Of a DNA stretch of 64,000 bases, positions 57,617-64,000 are shown piece after piece. Each line of letters begins with the position of its first letter. Within the stretch, counting starts at the first letter, position 1. Under the pieces are notes generated by a model. The model was not told the DNA's origin, ran no database searches, and saw only the letters and a list, made by a program, of their open reading frames with translations. The DNA is taken from the NCBI GenBank assembly GCA_003225175.1, contig QIBA01000034.1:53918-117917 (forward strand). Reading direction: 5' to 3'. A program made the translations under genes and the position numbers. The DNA comes from Acidobacteriota bacterium (GTDB lineage Bacteria > Acidobacteriota > Terriglobia > Terriglobales > Acidobacteriaceae).

Positions 57617-58806
57617 AGAGCTCTGACGGCACGGTCAGATCCCTCTACACCGGGCAATCCAGCTCTCCGATCGGCTCGGTTGCCGGAACTTCCGGGGAGA
57701 CAGGTCTCGGCCATCAAATCGACATCTACTCCGGGCAGGGTAGCAATACGGCTCTAACCACGGCTTATTACCACGGAGATCATCTGGGCTCTGCCAGGAT
57801 GATGACATCCGGCAACGGCTACCCAATTTGGCAAGCAACGTACTTGCCGTTTGGTTACGAATACAATCCGCAGCTCACAACAAGTCACTACAAGTTCACC
57901 GGATATGAACATGACGATGAGTCGGGTCTGGAGAACGCCAACGCTCGCATGCTGAGCAGCCAGTTTGCTAGATTCACAAGCCCTGATCGGCTGTCAGGTC
58001 ACCTCTCCAATCCTCAATCGCTGAACAAGTATGTTTATGCCCTTGACAATCCGATCGAAAACGAGGATCCAACCGGAGACGACACTTCATCTTCCGATGG
58101 CGGCAGCCATGGCTTCTGGGGGTCCATAGGAGGATTCTTCTCGAATGTATGGAATTCTGTCAGCGGCGCGGTTGGCAATTTCTTCAGCCCAAATCCCGGG
58201 CCGCAACCAACAGAATCAACCACGACTACAATTATCTATAACGGCCAAGTTATTGGTGGGGGAACTACTACCCGCAGTGGCACATCGTCAAGCCCCCCCC
58301 CATCTTATGATCCTCCGATTCCCCTTGATATCTTTCATAACAGTCCGTCTTGTCCCAATTGTGGAAGCACCTGGGTTAATGCCGCCGGTGCTGGCAATGC
58401 AGCTGGCTACGCTACATTGGGGGTCGCAGGACTTGGGCTTGGAATGATGGGAGGCTTGGCTGGGGCAACCACAGCTGTCTCACCGATCGCGGACGGTACG
58501 ATGGTTACTGTTACCCATTACACTACTGAGGGAACGGCTGCCCTGATAGAAGAGTCAGGAGCAATCAATGCTGAGTCTTACGTTACATTACCATCTCAAA
58601 TTCCACCCGGTTCGAGTCCGATGGATGTTCAATCTTTGTTGGAGATTAATCCAGGAAAGGGGGATTTTTCTGTGACATTTCAGACACCACAGACCAATCT
58701 GTTCATTCCCGAGGGAGGCCCAGTCACCAGCGGGGGGTCTCTACAATTTCAACTCTACAATCCTGTGCCGATCCCTCCGGGTTCCTTCGTGCCAACTCCA
58801 TTTTGA
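57595..58806 (+). CDS. RHS core end and C-terminal toxin-like domain (displaced frame)
   Basis: 403 residues as drawn from ATG 57595, but homology with the upstream gene shows it is that gene's C-terminus in another frame. Residues 1-60 finish the inserted domain; 60-155 are the RHS-associated core (YYHGDHLGSARMMTSGNGYP, YLPFGYEYNPQ, KFTGYEHDDESGLENANARM, FTSPDRLSG, NKYVYALDNPIENEDPTG). A variable Ser/Gly/Pro linker and a hydrophobic Gly/Ala stretch (GYATLGVAGLGLGMMGGLAGA) follow. The last 100 residues (VTHYTTEGTAALIEESGAIN ... YVTLPSQIPPG ... PVTSGGSLQFQLYNPVPIPP) resemble small ADP-ribosyltransferase-type RHS toxins (TreTu/HYD1-like), with His-Tyr-Thr-Thr as probable NAD-pocket motif. Translation alone from 57595 would lack export. 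Confidence 0.75.
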   Translation: MYGQIALESSDGTVRSLYTGQSSSPIGSVAGTSGETGLGHQIDIYSGQGSNTALTTAYYHGDHLGSARMMTSGNGYPIWQATYLPFGYEYNPQLTTSHYKFTGYEHDDESGLENANARMLSSQFARFTSPDRLSGHLSNPQSLNKYVYALDNPIENEDPTGDDTSSSDGGSHGFWGSIGGFFSNVWNSVSGAVGNFFSPNPGPQPTESTTTTIIYNGQVIGGGTTTRSGTSSSPPPSYDPPIPLDIFHNSPSCPNCGSTWVNAAGAGNAAGYATLGVAGLGLGMMGGLAGATTAVSPIADGTMVTVTHYTTEGTAALIEESGAINAESYVTLPSQIPPGSSPMDVQSLLEINPGKGDFSVTFQTPQTNLFIPEGGPVTSGGSLQFQLYNPVPIPPGSFVPTPF

Positions 58807-58819
58807 TGGGGGTAACGAA

Positions 58820-59071
58820 ATGGGAGCTAAGAAAGGACCGAATGTAGCCGAGTTTCCGGTTGGCAGTAGGGTGCGAGTTAAAGATAAGGAATTTCTGTTG
58901 GAATTCATGAAGAACTGGAAGTATCACAATCCATTGCAACCGGACCAGCTGCGATATTCTGGAAGGAAGGCTAAAGTCTCGAATGTAGGCTTCTATTTCG
59001 GTGGAGACGAATTGTACAGACTCAAAGGTATTCCAGGTGTCTGGCATGAGATCTGTTTGGAGGAGAGTTGA
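58820..59071 (+). CDS. Probable immunity protein to the RHS C-terminal toxin
   Basis: 83 residues from ATG 58820, 13 bp after the toxin-like ORF, with GGGGG at 58808-58812. Small, cytosolic, beta-rich with charged N-terminus: FPVGSRVRVKDKEFLLEFMK, LQPDQLRYSGRKAKVSNVGF, YFGGDELYRLKGIPGVWHE. The pattern (VRVK ... YAGK-A-V--VGFYHGGD--YELKG-PGVWHE) recalls SH3-like small proteins often found directly after polymorphic toxin domains. Position, size and absence of a signal peptide support cytosolic immunity to an NAD-dependent toxin; inference, not proven. Its stop overlaps the next gene's start. Confidence 0.65.
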   Translation: MGAKKGPNVAEFPVGSRVRVKDKEFLLEFMKNWKYHNPLQPDQLRYSGRKAKVSNVGFYFGGDELYRLKGIPGVWHEICLEES

Positions 59072-59826
59072 TTAAGTTCGCCAGGAACGAGAATAGCCGA
59101 AGCAACAAGCAAGAAAGCGCCCAAATGCTCGAATCAATTAGGAAGGCAAATGCGATAAGCCGGATGGTCTCCAAGGAGTTCGAAGCCGGTAATCTCAATA
59201 AGTGCATCGAGCTTATCCGGGATGAACTCGTTCTTAGAAAGCAGGAGCACGATATTCGTGGCGAAGTAAATGCATTGCAAAATCTTGGGCGAGTCCACGA
59301 CGAACTAAAAAGATGGAATGAAGCCGTTGCCGATTATCAAGAAGCCTACGGCTTGGCTAGATCTCTCGAGGATCCTTCGCTCCTTGCACGCTTGACCTCC
59401 GCTATAGCGACAGTGCTGTATCGCAGCGGCGAGCTTCGCGGTTCACTTGATTATTATATGCGGGCATTCTCACATTATGAGCACTGCCGCAACCTTGAGA
59501 TGCAGGTTCAGCAACTCTCGTCGATCGGATTTATCCAGCTGCACCTTAACATGCCGCACGAGGCAAAGACTTCCCTCAACAAGGCGAGGGAACTCTTTGC
59601 AGAAAGTCCTATATCGGACCGCGTTCGCGCGGTGGTGATGTCATCTCTCGCCTCTGCGTCTGAAACTTTGGGGGAACTGCTGGAGGCAATTAAGAGCTAT
59701 GAGCAAGCTAAACAGCTATTTCTGAGATGTGGAGAACACGAATTGGCCGGAAAGATTCAAGGGAAACTCTTGTTTCTCCTTAAGCGCTCAGCTTCGACCA
59801 ACACGGAAAAGCCTCATTGTGCGTAG
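59068..59826 (+). CDS. TPR-repeat protein coupled to the immunity gene
   Basis: 252 residues. The TTG at 59068-59070 overlaps the previous stop (TTGA), with GGAGGAG at 59059-59065, so translational coupling to the immunity gene is likely; ATG 59125 is an alternative start. Five or so tetratricopeptide repeats cover residues 45-235, with typical spacing (LNKCIELIRDELVLRKQ, EAVADYQEAYGLARSLEDP, SLDYYMRAFSHYEHCRN, EAKTSLNKARELFAESP, EAIKSYEQAKQLFLRCGE). No catalytic domain. It could be a scaffold or a second component of the toxin locus. Confidence 0.8.
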   Translation: MIKFARNENSRSNKQESAQMLESIRKANAISRMVSKEFEAGNLNKCIELIRDELVLRKQEHDIRGEVNALQNLGRVHDELKRWNEAVADYQEAYGLARSLEDPSLLARLTSAIATVLYRSGELRGSLDYYMRAFSHYEHCRNLEMQVQQLSSIGFIQLHLNMPHEAKTSLNKARELFAESPISDRVRAVVMSSLASASETLGELLEAIKSYEQAKQLFLRCGEHELAGKIQGKLLFLLKRSASTNTEKPHCA

Positions 59827-60036
59827 CAGGGCTTGCGTCGCCCACCACTCCAGGTAAAAATCTCAGAACACTTTGACCTTGATGATGAACACAGCTTGCA
59901 TCGCCACTGGCAGCTGCCTTACGACACCATGTCATTCGTGCCATAACGCATTGATATTGGCCGAGAGACAAATTTGCGCTGAATAGACCTCAGGGGAGAC
60001 GCCGATCCCCAGCCCAGGCGCATCAAATTGCACAGT

Positions 60037-60571
60037 ATGGTAGGAATGACGGTCTCATTGGTGATGTTCATTTCTGGAGTCACCCTCGCTATGCACAGCA
60101 GCGATGTGGGAAAAGGAGCACTTTCAGGCGATCACATCTATACGAATCCAGTGTTGGGGATGAGAATCAATTTACCGGAGCATTGGGAATTCTTCACGCC
60201 CGAAATGCAAAGCAGATTCGGGCTGACACCGTCGCCGCCCCGCCCGGCTGATCCAAATTGTAAGGGTCCATTTTGCAACGAAGACATCGATATTGCTTTC
60301 ATTTCAGTTCCAGGGACACGACCTATTGGCACAATTTTCTTGGCCGGGTGGAAACTCCCCAAGGAGTACCTAACGAGCAAGAATCGGGCTTGGCAAAGCT
60401 CCGGCTTATAGGCTGACGGCACTGAATCCAAAAAGCCAAAGCAAAGTTTTCGGATATGTTGCGGAAACCCACGACCACATTTTTCTCCTGACCGTTACAC
60501 CCTATCCAATGTCGAAGGCAGCGGATACTCTTCAACAGTCGATTGAAAGCATGGCGCTCGCGTATCCTTAA
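60037..60571 (+). pseudogene. Small secreted protein, frameshifted
   Basis: From ATG 60037 a signal peptide (MTVSLVMFISGVTLAMHSSD) leads to GMRINLPEHWEFFTPEMQ, PNCKGPFCNEDIDIAFISVP and IGTIFLAGWKLPKEYLTS, then the frame ends at 60409. Another frame resumes without a gap: LGKAPAYRLTALNPKSQSK, HDHIFLLTVTPYPMSKAA, DTLQQSIESMALAYP and a stop at 60569-60571. The second half matches the usual end of 'DUF-type' secreted proteins with a single alpha/beta domain. The switch is near 60381-60390, so one base was lost or gained. Function unknown. Confidence 0.55.
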
Positions 60572-61070
60572 AACCCTAACTATTCCTTTCTATGCAGAAC
60601 GGAACCCAGATATTGTCGGCTTTGCAGCTAGACGGTGTGATCGGCCGTTTTACGGTGGAAAGACTTCATCAATGGCAAGAAGCCCAGCCGCTAACAGATA
60701 TTTTGGATCATTCTGCTGCGGTTTATTCGTCGAGGGCCGACTCTCTCATTCTGGAGATTGTTCAACTCGGCGGAACCAAAACAACTTGAAGGCAAGTCGA
60801 TTTGATGGTTCGCCCACCGATTCCGGAATTCTGCTGCTTGCAAGAGCTCCGAGATCGCATGTGGCGCGAAGCAAAAGCGCGCGGTTGTGCCGTCTAGCAT
60901 AGTTCAGCAACGCTTACCCGAAAATTCAGGGCCCTTAATCCTGAAACCTTAACACGCGCGAACCTGCAAACTGCGAACGACATGACTAGGAAGGATGTAA
61001 TCCTCTCGGATTAGAACATATATTCTGCAACCCTAGGCATCATCGAACACTCGACTCAGCATATTCCCTG
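60572..61070. other. Intergenic region of about 500 bp
   Basis: Open frames at 60543-60902 and 60592-60789 (plus) and 60691-60900 (minus) have no domain, signal peptide or ribosome binding site. No repeat or hairpin of note seen. Probably promoter of the GH3 gene plus relic sequence. Confidence 0.35.
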
Positions 61071-63170
61071 ATGCAGGCAATGCTTTGCTCGCGATGTAAT
61101 TCATTTGTGACTTCCTCAAGTCCTTCCTACGAAATCAATGAAACCATGATTACGAAATTTGGCGCTCTCTATAAGCAGAGGCTGGCTCCTTCCGCCAGCG
61201 ATCACAAGCACTCGAGATTCCCATCTACATTCCGGCACACTTTCCGGAGCCAAGTAATTTTCTTGGCGTTAACTACTTGCTTGTTAGCCGTCTTTGGAAT
61301 AGGTGAAGAAGAATCTTCAAAACGGAACAGAAGCGCAGAACCAACATCGTGGGCTGTGCAAACGATGCGGACCCTATCGCTTGAAGAAAAAGTCGGCCAG
61401 ATGTTGCAAGTGCGCTACTTCGCTGACTACGACAACTTCGAAGCGGCCGACTACAAGCAGCTGCGCAGTGAAATCCAGCAATATCACGTCGGATCTCTTG
61501 CATTGGGACTTCATATGCGCGGAGCGAATCTGGTACGGATCTCGCCAATTCAGGCCGCCCGGGTAGCCAACCAGATTCAGACTGACTCTAAACTTCCACT
61601 GCTCATTGGGGCTGACTTCGAGCGCGGCTTAGCCTCTCGCCTGGTAGGAGTTCCTGGATTCCCATTTCCCATGGCTTTCGGTGCCACTGCAAACACCCAG
61701 GCGGCCTATGATCTTGGCAAAATGACTGCGACAGAAGCCCGTGCGCTCGGCTTTCAATGGGCATTTGCTCCGGTCGCGGATGTGAATACCAATCCTCTCA
61801 ACCCGATCATCAATGACCGCTCCTTCGGCGACGATCCGAAGGCAGTGGGGGCCTTCGTGGCCGCCTTTGTCGATGGAGCCCATGCAGGCGGGCTCATGGT
61901 AACTGCAAAACACTTTCCGGGTCATGGCGGCGCATCTTCGGATTCCCATAAAGGCATTCCCACGATCACCGGCGATCTTCAAAACCTTCAACGTGTCGAG
62001 TTCGAACCCTTCAGGCAGGCGATTCGAGCTGGAGTCGATGCAGTTCTCATCGAGCATGCGAGAGTCCCTGCTCTAGATCCTGATCCGCTTCACGTGGCTA
62101 CAACTTCAGCAACGGTGATCAACGGTACTCTAAAGACCAAATTGGGATTTAATGGCTTGGTGATCACGGACGCGCTTGAAATGCGTGGACTAATGCAGTT
62201 GTATGCTTCGCGGTGTCAAAGTCCGACAGCCTGCGCTGCGGTAGATGCCGTGAAAGCGGGGAACGATGTGATAGCACTTCCAGAAGATCTGGACGCCGCT
62301 TTCCATGCGATCGTGAATGCGGTTCGATCCGGCGAGATCCCTGAAAAGCGAATCGATGAATCCGTACTCAAGATTTTGCAAGCTAAAGAATCATTGGGAT
62401 TGGATAAACATCGAATCGTGAATCTCGATGGCATCGACCCTACGATGAACGCCGCAGGCGCCGACCGCTTCGCTCAAGAAGTTGCCGACCGCGCCATGAC
62501 CCTCGTCAGAGATAGCGGAAGGGTTTTGCCTTTGAATGAAACAGAAGTGCACAGTGCGGAGCATAATGGTGCCGGTGCTCCGGTCTTTGTTGTTTTTAAG
62601 AGCAGTTTATCGAGCGACTCAGGCGATGCCTTTGCTGCCGCAGTCAAGCAGCGGATCCCCGCGGCCCAGGTATTTCTGATTGACCAGACGAATGCGAAGG
62701 GCATTAGCTCGAGTTTGATAAGCGCGGTCCAGAACGCTAATAAGGTCATCATCGCCACTGCGACCTCGCACACAGCAATCAGAGAACGAGTGTTGAATGG
62801 AGTGGCCGTCACCTCCTTCGGACTGCTTGGACCTTCTGAAGCCCTCATGCATATCTTGATGTCGGTCGCTTCTGAGAAGATCGCGGTGGTCGCTATTGGT
62901 AATCCCTACGTCATCGAAAGTTTCCCGGAAATTCAGACGTACTTATGTACGTATTCCCTTTCTCCCAATTCCGAACTCAGTGCTGTCAAAGCGATTTTTG
63001 GTGACATTCAGCCGACAGGAAAGTTGCCGATTGTATTGGCCGGTATCGCAGATCGCGGATCTTCCCTGAGCTGGAAACACAGCGACGATGTCCAAAGGAC
63101 TCAAACGGCAGTCTCATTCTTGTCTCGCCCGAAGCCTGCTAAGAACTCCAGCCAGAATCCCGTCAATTAA
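61071..63170 (+). CDS. GH3 family glycoside hydrolase, NagZ-like
   Basis: 699 residues as drawn; ATG 61146 is an alternative start and neither has a clear ribosome binding site. A hydrophobic segment (residues 63-83, VIFLALTTCLLAVFGIG) suggests a signal anchor or an N-terminus that truly starts later. The catalytic (beta/alpha)8 domain has SLALGLHMRGAN, LLIGADFERGLASRL, TAKHFPGHGGASSDSHKGIP (His/Asp dyad region of NagZ) and the nucleophile D367 in LVITDALEMRGL. A second alpha/beta domain follows (DRAMTLVRDSGRVLPLNE ... AVVAIGNPYVIESF). The KHFPGHG-xxxDSH motif points to a beta-N-acetylhexosaminidase or related phosphorylase acting on amino sugars, in the periplasm or outside. Confidence 0.88.
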   Translation: MQAMLCSRCNSFVTSSSPSYEINETMITKFGALYKQRLAPSASDHKHSRFPSTFRHTFRSQVIFLALTTCLLAVFGIGEEESSKRNRSAEPTSWAVQTMRTLSLEEKVGQMLQVRYFADYDNFEAADYKQLRSEIQQYHVGSLALGLHMRGANLVRISPIQAARVANQIQTDSKLPLLIGADFERGLASRLVGVPGFPFPMAFGATANTQAAYDLGKMTATEARALGFQWAFAPVADVNTNPLNPIINDRSFGDDPKAVGAFVAAFVDGAHAGGLMVTAKHFPGHGGASSDSHKGIPTITGDLQNLQRVEFEPFRQAIRAGVDAVLIEHARVPALDPDPLHVATTSATVINGTLKTKLGFNGLVITDALEMRGLMQLYASRCQSPTACAAVDAVKAGNDVIALPEDLDAAFHAIVNAVRSGEIPEKRIDESVLKILQAKESLGLDKHRIVNLDGIDPTMNAAGADRFAQEVADRAMTLVRDSGRVLPLNETEVHSAEHNGAGAPVFVVFKSSLSSDSGDAFAAAVKQRIPAAQVFLIDQTNAKGISSSLISAVQNANKVIIATATSHTAIRERVLNGVAVTSFGLLGPSEALMHILMSVASEKIAVVAIGNPYVIESFPEIQTYLCTYSLSPNSELSAVKAIFGDIQPTGKLPIVLAGIADRGSSLSWKHSDDVQRTQTAVSFLSRPKPAKNSSQNPVN

Positions 63171-63201
63171 TCAGCGCTCACTTGAGTTGATTTCAAATAC
63201 A

Positions 63202-63699
63202 TCGTGGCTGTCGGTCGCTCAGCGTGCTCCGAGAAGAACTCGCTGCAAATCAAGTCCGACGGGAACCGGGCTGACTTTCGCGTGCACGTTGAGGGCCCGC
63301 TGCGAAACCTGGCTCGGGTTGTCTGCGACAAAGTCTAGCGCTTAGGCTGCGAGGCAGCTGCGCAACGCATTCCGCCATGCACATGCGCAGCGCATCGAGT
63401 TGGAAATCCGCTATGACTAGCGGCAGTTCCGCTTACGCGTCCGCGACAACAGCAAAGGCATTGACCCGAAAATCCTTGGTAGAGACAGACGCGCTGTACG
63501 TTACGGTTTGCCCGGCATGCACGAACGCGCCAAGCTCGTGGGCGGTAAGTTTGCTGTCTGGAGCAAACTCGACTCCGGGACTGAGGCCGAGCTGAGCATG
63601 TTTCGCGCAGCAGTCGTGAGTAGGCGGCGAATCTCTTTCGAGAATCGCCGCCAAATTGTTTTGGCAAGCGCTAACTTTTGCCGAAGGCATGGGCATTAG
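63202..63699 (+). pseudogene. Histidine kinase 3' relic (HATPase domain)
   Basis: Frame 3 reads FRVHVEGPLRNLARVVCDKV, then TAG (63336-63338) where Tyr is expected in VYRIG. One base later a second frame gives LRNAFRHAHAQRIELEIRYD, another TAG (Asp expected), RQFRLRVRDNSKGIDPKILG, RYGLPGMHERAKLVGGKFAV and WSKLDSGTEAELSM. These are the N-box, G1 (DNSKGI), G2 and closing motifs of a HisKA_3/HATPase kinase of the acidobacterial propeller-sensor type. The sensor and dimerisation domains are missing. Two stops and one frameshift show a dead gene. Confidence 0.75.
63623..63652 (+). terminator. Strong hairpin within the kinase relic's 3' end
   Basis: GGCGGCGAATCTC (63623-63635) pairs with GAGAATCGCCGCC (63640-63652), 12 of 13 positions, around TTTC. 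AAATTGTTTT follows, giving a partly U-rich tail; likely the former gene's terminator. Confidence 0.55.
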
Positions 63700-64000
63700 T
63701 AGAGATAAGAGCTGTATCGCAGTGGCGGAACGACGCACCTTTCTGACGTGCAAACCCAGAGAAAAAATACTGCGAGGGGCGACCATTTTTGTCGACTCGG
63801 CGCCCATTAGCAGAGTAGCGAGGACCCATGAAAAGCTGCTGGATGCCGCAGGCGCCAGTGCCCTGAAAAGCAGGTAGATTTTTCTAAGGCAAGATTTTTT
63901 AGCTTTTTCACCCTTAGAAGCGGTGAATTTTCCCGAATTGATGTGCATTAGGAGATATATATGGGCGCTAGTCGCGAAACAGGTGCTCTTGTCCACTAAC
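63700..64000. other. Window end, with a 12-codon ORF after a ribosome binding site
   Basis: No gene recognised. Near the end, AGGAG (63950-63954) stands 6 nt before ATG 63961, which opens MGASRETGALVH and stops at 63997-63999. It could be a leader peptide for a gene beyond the window, or chance. TTCACC/GGTGAA (about 63916-63938) forms a small hairpin upstream. Confidence 0.35.

Noticed and set aside
57560..57620. Programmed ribosomal frameshift in the RHS gene
   Set aside because: No slippery heptamer or pseudoknot seen, and the inserted domain appears to miss residues at the joint, which points to a deletion.
60543..60902. ORFs between the frameshifted secreted protein and the GH3 gene
   Set aside because: No recognisable features; the first overlaps the end of the frameshifted gene in a wrong frame.
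63433..63996. Minus-strand ORF of 187 codons at the window end
   Set aside because: Antisense to the recognisable kinase relic and without homology; a by-product of that gene's codon use.

Overview
The window looks like chromosomal DNA of a Gram-negative soil Acidobacteriota, probably class Terriglobia (subdivision 1). The grounds are a VWA protein of the acidobacterial type (19094-20146), neighbouring DUF3300 and DUF2950 genes, secreted RHS proteins with an N-terminal signal peptide, class D sortase use beside outer-membrane porins and an RND pump, and moderate G+C. I saw no tRNA, rRNA, CRISPR array or intact transposase.

Layout. 1-7257 (+): end of a DcaP-like porin, a large Orn/Lys/Arg-type PLP decarboxylase, then an AspT aspartate:alanine exchanger followed by aspartate 4-decarboxylase; together an acid-consuming, proton-motive module. 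7324-9382: a relic field of redox genes (FdhE-like, decaheme DmsE/MtrA-like cytochrome, NapC-like cytochrome), all broken. 9735-17029 (-): an RND efflux operon (adaptor, permease, outer-membrane factor) with two extra membrane genes. 17328-18808 (-): a class D sortase and one LPKTG substrate with a shared terminator. 19094-27893 (+): VWA protein, two paralogous NarL-type regulators, and envelope proteins (BON lipoprotein, DUF3300, DUF2950, beta-barrel/PKD/OmpA-like). 28118-32620: PPK2 polyphosphate kinase with a small membrane protein, a GH63-like glucosidase and a small zinc-ribbon protein.

33193-45115 is dense in signal transduction: two histidine kinases, several receiver proteins, a receiver-MEDS fusion, a CRP-family regulator divergent from a degenerate receiver fused to an ATPase domain, and CopC-CopD copper genes. 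45561-49391 (+) holds secreted and outer-membrane proteins including an alpha-carbonic anhydrase and an OmpA protein. 49702-50828 is a second graveyard (ArdC antirestriction protein, TPR and zf-HC2 fragments). 51283-53542 has a secreted glycosidase-like protein and a LolA-like protein.

53561-59826 (+) is the most interesting locus: a secreted RHS protein whose core is split by a frameshift, a C-terminal domain resembling ADP-ribosyltransferase-type toxins, a small probable immunity gene 13 bp downstream, and a translationally overlapping TPR gene. The window ends with a frameshifted secreted protein, a GH3 NagZ-like hydrolase and the decayed 3' end of another histidine kinase.

Limits: family assignments come from recognising motifs by eye; no database search was run. 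Many broken genes cluster in three places while long genes elsewhere are intact, which argues for real decay, but isolated frameshifts could be assembly errors.
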